Assembly (NCBI RefSeq): GCF_003112555.1
Contig: NZ_BEWB01000009.1
Span: 62,001 to 126,000, forward strand
Direction: 5' to 3'
Source of the DNA: Streptomyces coelicoflavus
Lineage (GTDB): Bacteria; Actinomycetota; Actinomycetes; Streptomycetales; Streptomycetaceae
DNA length: 64,000 bases
In this document: in pieces, positions 43,754-52,003 of the stretch
Layout: every line of letters begins with the position of its first letter
Numbering within the stretch: position 1 is the stretch's first letter
Translations under genes and position numbers: made by a program
The notes under the pieces: model-generated
What the model saw: only the letters and a program-made list of their open reading frames with translations
What the model was told of the DNA's origin: nothing
The model's database searches: none

Positions 43754-44425
43754 ATGCAGCACCGCACGCGTCCGATCCGCCTGACCGCCGCCGCTCTCGC
43801 CACCGCCGCCGCGATGCTCCTGGCCGGCTGCGGCGCCTCCGAAGAGCACCACGCCGACGGGGAGCCCGCAGCCGTGGTCTCCCAGGCGGACAACTCCCCC
43901 TACCGGGGCACCGCGCTGGACAGCGGCTTCACCAAGCCCGACCTGGTACTCACCGACACCGCCGGCAAGCCGTTCGATCTGCGCAAGCAGACCGCCGGCA
44001 AGACGACGCTGATGTTCTTCGGCTACACCAACTGCCCTGACGTGTGCCCCACCACCATGGGCGACATCTCCCTCGCCCTGTCCAAGCAGCCGAAGACGGT
44101 CAAGGACAGCGTGGAAGTCGTCTTCATCACCACCGACCCCGAGCGCGACACCCCGAAGAGTCTGGGCAAGTGGCTCAAGACGTTCGGGCCGAACTTCACC
44201 GGCCTGTCCGGTGACCTGGACAAGGTGAAGAAGGCCGCGTTCACCCTCGGCATCTCCGTCGAGGAGCCCAAGAAGCACCACGACGGTACCGTCACCTCCG
44301 ACCACGGCGCCCAGGTCGCCGCCTTCCTGCCCGCCGACGACATGGCCCACGTCGTTTACACCGCCGGCACCACCAGCGACGACTACGCCCACGACCTGCC
44401 GCTGCTCGTCAAGAGCACCCGCTGA
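43754..44425 (+). CDS. SCO1/SenC copper chaperone lipoprotein
   Basis: A 223-aa exported protein for copper delivery to the CuA site of cytochrome oxidase. Signal with lipobox MLLAGCG at about residue 25. The thioredoxin-like fold carries the metal site GYTNCPDVCPTTMGD and the distant His in SDHGAQVAAF; EEPKKHHDGTVT adds two more His. ATG 43754 is chosen over the long open frame upstream because of GAGAAG and the signal peptide. Confidence 0.95.
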   Translation: MQHRTRPIRLTAAALATAAAMLLAGCGASEEHHADGEPAAVVSQADNSPYRGTALDSGFTKPDLVLTDTAGKPFDLRKQTAGKTTLMFFGYTNCPDVCPTTMGDISLALSKQPKTVKDSVEVVFITTDPERDTPKSLGKWLKTFGPNFTGLSGDLDKVKKAAFTLGISVEEPKKHHDGTVTSDHGAQVAAFLPADDMAHVVYTAGTTSDDYAHDLPLLVKSTR

Positions 44426-44429
44426 CCAC

Positions 44430-44479
44430 GAGAAAAGGGCTCCGCCTCCCGCATCACGCGGGGCCGGAGCCCTTCTCTC
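44430..44479. terminator. Bidirectional terminator
   Basis: GAGAAAAGGGCTCCG and CGGAGCCCTTCTCTC pair with one bulge, flanking a smaller CCCGC/GCGGG stem. It serves the convergent sco1 and cation-exporter genes. Confidence 0.85.
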
Positions 44480-44495
44480 GTTCGGCCGATGCCGG

Positions 44496-45221
44496 TCAGC
44501 AGCAGTCGCAGCCCGGGCCGCAGCTGCCGCAGGCGTCCGACTCGACCTTGCCCGCACCGGCGCTTACGGCAGTGGTGTTGGGAGCGCAACAGCCCTTGCC
44601 CTGCCACGCCTCGATGCCCTCCTTGACCGCGATGGCGGCGATGACGAGGGCGGCGATCGGGTCGGCCCAGGACCAGCCGAGGGTGGCGTTGAGGACCAGG
44701 CCGACCAGCAGCACGGCGGACAGGTAGGTGCACAGCAGGGTCTGCTTGGAGTCCGCGACCGCCGAGGCGGAGCCGAGTTCGCGCCCGGCCTTGCGCTGGG
44801 CGTGGGACAGGAACGGCATGATCGCCAGGGATAGGGCGGCGATGACGATGCCGGGTATGGAGCGCTCGGCCTCGCCCGTGCCGGCCAGCGCGCGGACGGC
44901 GTCGAAGGAGACGTAGGCGGCGAGCGCGAAGAAGGAGACGGCGATGATCCGCAGGGTGACCTTCTCGCGGGCTTCGCGCAGGTCGTGGTCGCGGGCGGAG
45001 AACTGCCAGGCGACCGCGGCGGCCGAGGAGACCTCGATGACCGAATCCAGGCCGAAACCGATCAGCGCGGTGGAGGAAGCCATGGTGCCGGCGGTGATGG
45101 CGACGACCGCCTCGATCACGTTGTAGGTGATCGTCGCGGCCACCAACAGACGTATGCGCTTGGCCAGGACGTCACGGCGGGCCGGGGACGGGCCGAGGGA
45201 CAGGGAGATGTCCGTTGTCAT
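44496..45221 (-). CDS. Cation transporter, CDF-like, with Cys-rich tail
   Basis: A 241-aa metal exporter of the cation diffusion facilitator type. Five or six helices with TALIGFGLDSVIEVSSAAA and LVLNATLGWSWADPIAAL hold the D-xxx-D metal ligands. The usual C-terminal cytoplasmic domain is missing. Instead a short tail carries GKGCCAPNTTA and CGSCGPGCDCC, nine Cys in all, probably binding soft metals. It is coupled (TGATG) to the CmtR-like repressor gene, so cadmium or lead export is likely. Confidence 0.88.
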   Translation of the reverse strand: MTTDISLSLGPSPARRDVLAKRIRLLVAATITYNVIEAVVAITAGTMASSTALIGFGLDSVIEVSSAAAVAWQFSARDHDLREAREKVTLRIIAVSFFALAAYVSFDAVRALAGTGEAERSIPGIVIAALSLAIMPFLSHAQRKAGRELGSASAVADSKQTLLCTYLSAVLLVGLVLNATLGWSWADPIAALVIAAIAVKEGIEAWQGKGCCAPNTTAVSAGAGKVESDACGSCGPGCDCC

Positions 45222-45556
45222 CAGCAGCAGCCCTTTTCGTCGGCGTCCACGCAGGTCCTGTCGGCCTCGACGGCGACCACGGCGGTGCGCAGGTCGTCCA
45301 GCGCGTGTCCCAACCGCTCGTCCGCCAGCTCGTAGCGCACCCGGCGTCCCTCCGGCACGGCGACGACCAATCCGCAGTCCCGCAGACAGGCCAGATGGTT
45401 CGACAGCCGGGTGCGGGAGATCTCCAGCAGGTCGGCCAGCGCGGCCGGGTGGGCCGGCTCCTCGCGCAGCGCGAGCAGGATGCGACAGCGGATCGGGTCG
45501 GCCAGCGCCCGCCCGAACCGGGTCAACGCGTCAAGGTCGGTGGCAAGACTCAGCAT
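45221..45556 (-). CDS. ArsR/SmtB-family repressor, CmtR-like (Cd/Pb)
   Basis: A 111-aa winged-helix metalloregulator. Recognition region ISRTRLSNHLACLRDCGLVV has the CxxxC pair in the DNA-binding helix that binds Cd/Pb in mycobacterial CmtR, and the C-terminus ends CVDADEKGCC, giving the third thiolate. ATG 45556 is used; there is no ribosome site, so the message may be leaderless. It should release its operator on metal binding. Confidence 0.88.
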   Translation of the reverse strand: MLSLATDLDALTRFGRALADPIRCRILLALREEPAHPAALADLLEISRTRLSNHLACLRDCGLVVAVPEGRRVRYELADERLGHALDDLRTAVVAVEADRTCVDADEKGCC

Positions 45557-45578
45557 AGATGACACGATACACACATTC

Positions 45579-45588
45579 GTGAATTCAC
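45579..45588. promoter_or_regulatory. Probable CmtR-like operator
   Basis: GTGAATTCAC is a perfect ten-base palindrome 23 bases upstream of the repressor ATG, within an AT-rich patch. Position and symmetry fit an ArsR-family site; inference. Confidence 0.5.
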
Positions 45589-45821
45589 AACACCTTGAAC
45601 CATAAGGGCTCCAGCGGCTCTCCGCCGCACCCATACGTCACCACCGTGCTCGACGGAGCCCCTCACCAGGTCCGAGACGGCCGTCCCCTCCGAACGCAGT
45701 GACAGCTTTCAACGATCCGCCGGTAATCTCCGTTCGGGCGTACCTCTCGCGCCGTGACCCGCGTCCGTTCGGTACTGTCGGATGGACCGATGTTCAACGG
45801 TCAGGAACGGAGTTTTGCGGA

Positions 45822-46283
45822 ATGCGGCCGAGCCGACATGCACGCGCGGGAGGAGCCCTAGGGCACCTACTGCTCGTCGTCGTGCTCGCGTTCGGCGTTC
45901 TCACGATGCACACCTTGGGGCATCCCGACGACTCCTCCGGTTCCGGCATGAGCACCACATCCCACATGTCGGCGATGGACGGCACCTCAACAGCTCACGA
46001 CGCCGTGAGCCCGCTCGCCCTGACGAACACCGAGCCGGTCGGCCATGCGGCGGATCCATCGGACGCGTCACCTACGCACGCCCCCGGTGCGGCGATGGAC
46101 ATGCTCTCGTTGTGCGTGGCGGTCCTGTTCAGCGCATGGATGCTCCTCACGCTGCTGAAGTCCGCTTTCGCCAGACATCGCGAGTGGTTGGCACGGCTCC
46201 TCGCCCAGGTCGCCGCCGTGCTGCGACCGAATCCACCCCCACGCTGCCCCGATCTCACCCAGTTGTCGGTCCTGCGGCTGTAG
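45822..46283 (+). CDS. DUF6153 family membrane protein
   Basis: A 153-aa protein from ATG 45822. Helix one is LGHLLLVVVLAFGVLTMHTL, then a Met/His/Ser segment (GMSTTSHMSAMDG), then helix two MLSLCVAVLFSAWMLLTLL and a basic tail. This is the clearest DUF6153 member of the six small proteins in the window. The family is common in actinobacterial copper loci, with no proven function known to me. It is followed by a DUF305 gene. Confidence 0.75.
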   Translation: MRPSRHARAGGALGHLLLVVVLAFGVLTMHTLGHPDDSSGSGMSTTSHMSAMDGTSTAHDAVSPLALTNTEPVGHAADPSDASPTHAPGAAMDMLSLCVAVLFSAWMLLTLLKSAFARHREWLARLLAQVAAVLRPNPPPRCPDLTQLSVLRL

Positions 46284-46378
46284 GCCGAACCGCACTCGCG
46301 TGCGCACACACGTGCGATCCCGCGACTCCGCGTACGGCAAAACAGCACCCGAAACCGACACAAAAGGTGACTCGAACC

Positions 46379-47056
46379 ATGACTGCCTTCACTCGCGCTG
46401 CTCTGCGCCGCAAGCCCGCCCGTCGCCTCGCCGCAGTGGGCCTCGTCGCCGCCGGCTCCCTGTTCCTCGCCGCCTGCGGTGGTGACGGCGACGACATGAG
46501 CGGTATGGATCACGGCAGCAACAACAGCTCGGCTTCCGCGACGGCCACCGGCCAGGCCGCCGGGAGCGCGGAACAGGGGAAGGACTTCAATGACGCGGAC
46601 GTCACGTTCGCTCAGATGATGATCCCGCACCACGAGCAGGCCCTGGAGATGGCGAAGCTGGCCGACGGCCGCGCTTCCGACGCCGAGGTCAAGGACATCG
46701 CACAAAAGATCGAGAACGCACAGGACCCGGAAATCAAGACGATGAAGGGCTGGCTGGAGTCCTGGGGGAAGCCGACCGAGATGGAGTCCATGCCCGGCAT
46801 GGACCATGGAGGCCACGGCAGCGGCGACGGCATGATGTCCGAGGCGGACATGGACGAACTCAAGGGCATGAAGGGCACCGAGTTCGACAAGGCGTTCGCC
46901 GAAATGATGATCGAGCACCACAACGGCGCGATCAGCATGGCCAAGGACGAACAGAAGAACGGCAAGTTCGCCGACGCCAAGAAGATGGCCGACGACATCG
47001 TCAAGGGCCAGTCCGCCGAGGTGGAGCAGCTCCAGAGCATCCTCGACCGACTCTGA
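46379..47056 (+). CDS. DUF305 lipoprotein
   Basis: A 225-aa exported protein. Lipobox LFLAACG at about residue 33, then a Met/His segment (DDMSGMDHGS). The DUF305 domain has two ferritin-like halves, each with a HH motif: QMMIPHHEQALEMAKLA and EMMIEHHNGAISMAKDE. A central MPGMDHGGHGSGDGMM loop is rich in copper-type ligands. AAGGTGA precedes the ATG. Family members occur with copper resistance genes. A second copy is at 56342. Confidence 0.93.
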   Translation: MTAFTRAALRRKPARRLAAVGLVAAGSLFLAACGGDGDDMSGMDHGSNNSSASATATGQAAGSAEQGKDFNDADVTFAQMMIPHHEQALEMAKLADGRASDAEVKDIAQKIENAQDPEIKTMKGWLESWGKPTEMESMPGMDHGGHGSGDGMMSEADMDELKGMKGTEFDKAFAEMMIEHHNGAISMAKDEQKNGKFADAKKMADDIVKGQSAEVEQLQSILDRL

Positions 47057-47098
47057 GTCGGGCGACGCGGCCGCACAGTCGATCCCGCGTCGCGCCAT

Positions 47099-47134
47099 CG
47101 ACCACCCGGTTCCGACTCCGGGCCCGGGTGGTCG
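47099..47134. terminator. Terminator after the DUF305 gene
   Basis: CGACCACCCGG and CCGGGTGGTCG form a perfect 11-base stem, followed by TTCCT. Confidence 0.75.
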
Positions 47135-47202
47135 TTCCTCCCCGGCGCGCCGGTCTCTGCACACGGCGCGCCGCGCCCGCACAACTTCTCCTTCGAGGAC
47201 CT

Positions 47203-48057
47203 ATGAACTCGCGCCTTGCCGCCGCGGCAGCCCTCGCCGCCGCGCTCACGCTCACCCTGACCGCATGCTCCGGCGACGAGGCCGATACGGATGCCTCCGC
47301 ACCCGGTGTCACGGTGAGCCACATCCATGGGCTCGGTCTGGACCCCTCCGACCAGCGTCTGTACGTTGCGACGCACGAGGGCGTCTACACCCCCGACGCC
47401 CAGGGAAAGCCGACCCTGGTGGGTGACAGCAAAGACGACTTCATGGGCTTCACGGTGGCCGGGCCCAAGACCTTCTACGCCAGCGGCCACCCCACCACCG
47501 GTGGCAACAAAGGACTGATCAAGAGCACTGACGCGGGCAAGACCTGGAAGTCTCTGTCCCTCTCCGGCAAGTCCGACTTCCACGCGCTCGACTACGTCCA
47601 TGACACCGTTTACGGCTACGATTCCACCGGCGGCCTGTTGCGTACCAGCAAGGACGGCAAGACCTGGAAAGACGGGGCAAGCGTCCAGGCCCTCGACATC
47701 ACGGTCAGCCCCGAGGATCCTGGCCTCCTCCTCGCCACCACCGCCGAGGGAGTCGCACGCAGCACGGACAGCGGCAAAACCTTCACCGCCGGTCAGCAGC
47801 CGATGATGGCGTTCCTGTCCTGGCCGACGAAGGACGCCCTGTACGGCATCGACACTGCCGGCACGCTGCACCGCAGCACCGACGGAGGGACCACGTGGCG
47901 GCAGACTGGCACGGTCCCAGGGGGGCAGCCCCAGGCCCTCACCGCCGCAGGAACCGATCACATCCTGGCTGCTACACAGACCGGGGTGTACGAGTCGAAG
48001 GACGGCGGCAAGACCTTCACGAGGCGTCTGGACGTCGGAGTCAGCGGCGAAAACTGA
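47203..48057 (+). CDS. BNR/WD-like beta-propeller lipoprotein (F510_1955-type)
   Basis: A 284-aa exported lipoprotein (lipobox TLTACS at about residue 22). The body has repeated Asp-box motifs, such as STDAGKTWKSL, TSKDGKTWKDG, STDSGKTFTAG, STDGGTTWRQT and SKDGGKTFTRR, which mark sialidase-like propellers. HIHGLGLDPSDQRLYVATH opens the first blade. Related genes are often found beside DUF305 genes. Ligand or substrate is not known. Confidence 0.85.
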   Translation: MNSRLAAAAALAAALTLTLTACSGDEADTDASAPGVTVSHIHGLGLDPSDQRLYVATHEGVYTPDAQGKPTLVGDSKDDFMGFTVAGPKTFYASGHPTTGGNKGLIKSTDAGKTWKSLSLSGKSDFHALDYVHDTVYGYDSTGGLLRTSKDGKTWKDGASVQALDITVSPEDPGLLLATTAEGVARSTDSGKTFTAGQQPMMAFLSWPTKDALYGIDTAGTLHRSTDGGTTWRQTGTVPGGQPQALTAAGTDHILAATQTGVYESKDGGKTFTRRLDVGVSGEN

Positions 48058-48323
48058 TCGTCACCAGCTGAGTTCTGCAGCCATGACCGCTTGTACGCCG
48101 GTCCGCAGCCGACGTCCAGACCCGCTTCCGAGGGCACGACCTTGGAGGGGCCGGGACGTCGGCTGAGTGCGGCCGATCACCCACGGCGGCCGTATGACAC
48201 GCAGGTCCTCGACGCTCGCCCTCTGGGCATGGAGTCCGGATCTGCGGGCTGCAGACGCTGAAGAGCGGGGTTCCCTCCGCACCACGGGGACGGGGAGTCG
48301 ACGCCGCCGCGTTAGAGCTGAGC

Positions 48324-49589
48324 TCAGGCGGCCTTGGCCAGGCTGGAGCGGTCCTTCGCCGGTGCGCCGGACACTGGGCCGGTGACCGGCACCGGGGTGT
48401 CGTAGCGCGGCCACAGCAGGAGGGCGCCGGCCGCTCCCGCCCCGGCAAGGACCGCGAGGACGGACCAGGCGAGGGTGAGGCCGGCTGCCGTGCCGATCCA
48501 GCCCGCGACGGGGTAGGTGATCAGCCAGGCCAGGTGCGACAGGGAGAACTGGGCGGCGAACGCCTCGGGGATCGCGTTCCGGGCGACTGAGGCGCGCAGC
48601 ACCTTGCCGGTCGGCGTGATGATCAGCGCCATGCCGACGCCGATCGCGCTCCAGATCACCGCCGTGCCGGCCCAGGTGGCGATTCCCGTCGCGACCAGCG
48701 TCACCGCGGCACCCGTGGCGCCGACGAGGACTGCGGCGCCGGTCGTCATCACGGTGCGGGCGGCGACCCGGTCGAGGACACGCGGCAGCACGAGGGCGGC
48801 CACCAGCGTGCCGGTTCCGGAGGCGGCGAGCATCCAGGCGACGTCCGACTGCGAGCCGCCGAGCCCGTCACGGACAAGGTTGACGGTGTTGACGACGACA
48901 ATCGACCCGGCCGCCGCGACCACGAGGTTGAGCGCCATGAGCCCGCGCAGTCTCGGCGTGCGGAGGAAGGTCCTGATCCCCGCCGCCGCCTTGTCCCACG
49001 CCCTGGTGTGGGCGCTCGGCCGGGCATCCGGGACGCGCGCCGACAGAACGAGGAGAGCGGAGAGGAGGAATCCGGCGGAGGTGCCGAGGAACAGCCGGTC
49101 GAAACTCAGGAACGCAAGGGCGACGGCCGCCAGCACCGGGCTGAGCAGGCTCTCCATGGTGGAGGCGACCTGGGACGCCGACAAGGCGCGCGTGTAGGCG
49201 GACTCGTCGGTGACGATGTCGGGGATGACTGCCTGGTACGTCGGCGTGAACGCCGCGGAGGCGGCCTGCAGCAGGCCGATCAGGACGTAGACGTGCCAGA
49301 CCTCGGTAACCAGCGGCAACGCGAGGACCACCGCGCCGCGAACCACGTCGAGGAGGACGAGGAGCGTTCGTCTGGGGAGCCGGTCGACGTACGCGGCGGC
49401 CAACGGGGCGATGACCACGTACATGACCATCTTGATGGTGAGGGCCGTGCCGAGGACCATGCCGGCGTTCGGACCGGCTAGGTCGTAGGCGAGCAGGCCG
49501 AGGGCCACCGTCGTCAGCCCGGTGCCGAACAGGGCGATGACCTGGGCGCCGAACAGGCGGCGGTAGTCGCGGAGGGCGAACAGACGCAT
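48324..49589 (-). CDS. MFS transporter (MFS_3/EntS-like)
   Basis: A 421-aa carrier with 12 helices. LRDYRRLFGAQVIALFGTGL opens the protein as in the MFS_3 group, with YVDRLPRRTLLVLLDVVRGA as the loop 2-3 motif. AFAAQFSLSHLAWLITYPVAG is in the C-terminal half. The C-terminal tail is Ala/Pro-rich. Substrate unknown; neighbours suggest an oxidant, metal complex or drug. Confidence 0.87.
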   Translation of the reverse strand: MRLFALRDYRRLFGAQVIALFGTGLTTVALGLLAYDLAGPNAGMVLGTALTIKMVMYVVIAPLAAAYVDRLPRRTLLVLLDVVRGAVVLALPLVTEVWHVYVLIGLLQAASAAFTPTYQAVIPDIVTDESAYTRALSASQVASTMESLLSPVLAAVALAFLSFDRLFLGTSAGFLLSALLVLSARVPDARPSAHTRAWDKAAAGIRTFLRTPRLRGLMALNLVVAAAGSIVVVNTVNLVRDGLGGSQSDVAWMLAASGTGTLVAALVLPRVLDRVAARTVMTTGAAVLVGATGAAVTLVATGIATWAGTAVIWSAIGVGMALIITPTGKVLRASVARNAIPEAFAAQFSLSHLAWLITYPVAGWIGTAAGLTLAWSVLAVLAGAGAAGALLLWPRYDTPVPVTGPVSGAPAKDRSSLAKAA

Positions 49590-49614
49590 GGCGGTTTCCT
49601 TCCGTGTCCATGCG

Positions 49615-49650
49615 GCGGGGCACGGCTCCGGGACGGAGGCCGTGCCCCGC
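49615..49650. terminator. Stem-loop between the AhpD-like and MFS genes
   Basis: GCGGGGCACGGC and GCCGTGCCCCGC form a perfect 12-base stem. On the minus strand it follows the AhpD-like gene and precedes the MFS start by 26 bases, so it can end transcription or attenuate the MFS gene. Confidence 0.7.
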
Positions 49651-49670
49651 GGGTACAGGCGGGGAGATCT

Positions 49671-50201
49671 CTATGCACGGGCGGTGCTCTCCGGGGTGAG
49701 ACCGGCGAGCAGGTTGAAGGCGCCGGTGAGGAGGTTGAGCGCGACGACGCCCACGACGTCGGAAATCGCGCGGTCGCTGAAGCCGTGCTCGCGCAAGGCG
49801 GCGACCTGGTCGTCGGTGATCGACGCGGGCGCCCGGTAGACCTGGAGGGCGAGGGCGACGACCGCGGCGATCGCGGGATCGGCCGAGGTGCCGGCGCGGG
49901 CCCGCTCGATCTCCTCCTCCTCCACGCCCAGGGTGCGGGCGGCATGGATGTGCGCGTCGAGGCAGAGTCCGCAGCCCTGCTGGGCCTGGACGGCGACCGA
50001 GACTCGCTCGCTGATCCGGCGGTCCAGCTTGGCCCGGCCCATGGCGCGGCTGAGTTGGAGGTAGCCACCGAGCACGGCGGGGGAATGCGCCGTCGTGGCG
50101 ACCATGTCACCGACCTGGCCGTGGCGGGAGACCAGGTCGGCGAGGAGGTCGCGCGAGGCGCCGACCGCCGTGTCGGGTGTGAGGGGGTTCAGGCGAGGCA
50201 T
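49671..50201 (-). CDS. Carboxymuconolactone decarboxylase/AhpD-like protein
   Basis: A 176-aa cytoplasmic protein with the AhpD redox motif QQGCGLCLDAHIHAARTLG (CxxC then His). AhpD-like proteins reduce peroxiredoxins or act on peroxides. ATG 50201 has AAGGAG upstream. It follows the His-rich gene by 20 bases on the same strand and probably shares its CsoR-controlled transcript. Confidence 0.88.
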   Translation of the reverse strand: MPRLNPLTPDTAVGASRDLLADLVSRHGQVGDMVATTAHSPAVLGGYLQLSRAMGRAKLDRRISERVSVAVQAQQGCGLCLDAHIHAARTLGVEEEEIERARAGTSADPAIAAVVALALQVYRAPASITDDQVAALREHGFSDRAISDVVGVVALNLLTGAFNLLAGLTPESTARA

Positions 50202-50221
50202 GACGCTCCTTACGTTCACAG

Positions 50222-51076
50222 TCAGAGGTGGGCGTAGTGCGTCGGGTGGCCGTGCCGGTGGCCCTCGTGCGCGGGCTCGGCGGCCGCGCCGGTCTGGGCG
50301 GCGTGGGCGGTTTGGGCCGCGTGGGGGTTGTGGGCGGCCCGCACAGTGAACTCGGCGGTACGGACAACGCCGGCGTGCCGGAAGTCCAGGTACAGCCGGT
50401 AGGTGCCGGGGGTGGGCGCGACGGCCAGGAAGGTGATGCCGGGGCCCGAGGCGGTGGTGCCGTCACCGGGCTCGCCCTCCGGGTGGACGTGCAGATAACC
50501 CAGGTCGCCGACCCGCAGGGCGACGAGGTGCCCGTATGCGGCGAGGTAGGGTTGCAGGTCGGTAACGGGACGGCCGTCGCGGCTGACGGTGAGGGTCAGC
50601 TCGCTCGCCTCGTCGGGCACGAGCGCGCCGTCGAGGGCGACGGTGTACTCGCCGACCCTCGCGACGCCGGTGGCCTCGGGCAACGGGCGGGGCTCGTACA
50701 CCCCGGCGACCGCGGCGTCGATCCCGAGCGTCAGGGTTCCGTCGTGGCCGGCCGGGTGGACGTCGGCGAAGAACCTCCAGTCGCCAGGCGTCAGGTCCAG
50801 TTCGACGCTCCAGTCGCCCTTCTCGTCACGCACAGGGTGGACGTGCTGGAACCCGGCCGTGTCCCGCCGCACGGCGATGAAGTGCAGTTCCTTCTCGTGC
50901 TCGGCCACGAAATCGGTCACCGCCCGCCCGTCGGGACCGACGACCCGGAAGCGCACCGGCTGCACCCCTGCGGCGAGGACAGCCGACTCGAGCTCCAGGG
51001 TGTACCCACTCTGCGACACCGACAGCCCGCCGGGCTGGGCTGCACCGTGTCCGCCGTGATCGGAGTGATTCCGCAT
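50222..51076 (-). CDS. His-rich two-repeat protein in CsoR-controlled unit
   Basis: A 284-aa protein without signal peptide. The N-terminus is His/Gly-rich (NHSDHGGHGAAQPGG) and so is the C-terminus (HEGHRHGHPTHYAHL). Two similar beta-rich domains are visible: the first with GFQHVHPVRDEKGDWSVEL and WRFFADVHPAGHDGTLTLG, the second with GYLHVHPEGEPGDG and YRLYLDFRHAGVVRTAEF. Both carry HVHP, a likely metal site. ATG 51076 has GGGAG five bases upstream. I do not know a named family; the CsoR box next to it points to copper buffering. Confidence 0.75.
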   Translation of the reverse strand: MRNHSDHGGHGAAQPGGLSVSQSGYTLELESAVLAAGVQPVRFRVVGPDGRAVTDFVAEHEKELHFIAVRRDTAGFQHVHPVRDEKGDWSVELDLTPGDWRFFADVHPAGHDGTLTLGIDAAVAGVYEPRPLPEATGVARVGEYTVALDGALVPDEASELTLTVSRDGRPVTDLQPYLAAYGHLVALRVGDLGYLHVHPEGEPGDGTTASGPGITFLAVAPTPGTYRLYLDFRHAGVVRTAEFTVRAAHNPHAAQTAHAAQTGAAAEPAHEGHRHGHPTHYAHL

Positions 51077-51137
51077 GCCCTCTCCCAAGAAATAGAAGCG
51101 CCTACCGAAGCCGCCCGTTCAGGGCGCTGACGGCGAC

Positions 51138-51160
51138 TATATACCCCCCGGGGGTATATA
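51138..51160. promoter_or_regulatory. CsoR-like copper operator (near-perfect palindrome)
   Basis: Six C and five G flanked on both sides by TATATA give a 23-base near-perfect palindrome of the CsoR type (TATACCCCC/GGGGGTATA). It is about 62 bases upstream of the His-rich gene start. Confidence 0.8.
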
Positions 51161-51594
51161 GAAACCCCTCTTGCGCGCCCACCGCATAGGCTTCACCACG
51201 CCACCGCGAGGATCACCGCTACAGCGCTGAGACCGCCGGGTGCACGAATTACGGAACCGAGTCCTGGCATCTCTCGGCAGCGGACTGGTTTCACGGGCTG
51301 ATGCGGCATGATCCGCACGCGCTCACGGACCCATAGAACTGCCCTATCGAACCCCGCCCCTCGACCGGTTGGGCTCGGACGCTTCTAGCGCCAAATTGGA
51401 ATCAGGCCACAAGACGATCGAAGGATGGGTGGCCACTCGCAGAAGCGCGCCGCCGCCCGGTGCCCCGGTCGTATGCCACGACCCGGGCACCGGGCGGGAA
51501 CTCGAAGTCACCGCGCAGCGGACCATTCCGTATGACGGCGTGAGCCGGAGACCGCACGTAGTGTGCCTGGACGTCGGCCGGGCTGCAGCACGTA
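51161..51594. other. 434-base stretch without a supported gene, containing a long hairpin
   Basis: No supported coding gene. The feature of note is a hairpin at 51456-51494: the 17-base arms at 51456-51472 and 51478-51494 pair at 16 positions around an ATGCC loop. It lies upstream of divergent genes on both sides, so it terminates neither. A frame at 51369-51698 on the plus strand has no recognisable protein. Confidence 0.55.
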
Positions 51595-51607
51595 CTATGT
51601 CGCTTAG
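51595..51607. promoter_or_regulatory. CTA-N5-CTTAG operator (exact), BlaI-C/M56-C promoter
   Basis: CTATGTCGCTTAG is an exact match, 25 bases upstream of the BlaI-C start. A repressor binding its own promoter is the usual BlaI layout, which links this motif to the BlaI family. Confidence 0.62.
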
Positions 51608-51631
51608 GTTTTGGTCTGAGGAGGGCGGCTG

Positions 51632-52003
51632 GTGCGAGGATTCGGGGAGCTGGAGCAGGCGATCATGGATGTCGTCTGGACCAGTGGTGAGCCGGTGACG
51701 GTCCGCGCGGTGCTGGATCAGCTGAACGGTGACCGGCCGCAGCCGCTGGCCTACAACACCGTGCACACCGTCACGGAGATTCTGCACCGCAAGGGCTGGC
51801 TGTCGCGAGCCAAGGACGGCCGCGCCTACCGGTACACGTCCACGAAGAGCCGTGAGGAGTACGCGGCCTCGCTCATCGACCAGGTGTGGGAGAGCGGCGC
51901 GGACCGTACCGCGACCCTGGTGCGGCTGTTCGACGAGATGGACGCCGACGAGGTCGCCGAGCTGCGGGCCGCGCTCGCCGCGCGGGCGGATGGGGGCAGG
52001 TGA
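51632..52003 (+). CDS. BlaI/MecI/CopY-family transcriptional repressor (copy C)
   Basis: A 123-aa winged-helix repressor from GTG 51632 (GAGGAGG seven bases upstream). FGELEQAIMDVVWTSGEPVT, PLAYNTVHTVTEILHRKGWL and GRAYRYTSTKSREEYAASL are the family segments. It is coupled to the M56 gene (TGATG). With its exact-match site upstream it is the best candidate for the regulator of the CTA-N5-CTTAG motif. Confidence 0.93.
   Translation: MRGFGELEQAIMDVVWTSGEPVTVRAVLDQLNGDRPQPLAYNTVHTVTEILHRKGWLSRAKDGRAYRYTSTKSREEYAASLIDQVWESGADRTATLVRLFDEMDADEVAELRAALAARADGGR

Noticed and set aside
42743..44425. Single 560-aa frame joining the ccdA region to sco1
   Set aside because: Only the part from ATG 43754 has a signal peptide and Sco1 domain; the front is a shadow of ccdA and regulator remains.
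51369..51698. 109-aa frame in the gap before BlaI-C
   Set aside because: No ribosome site, no family match, and it runs across the BlaI start in another frame.
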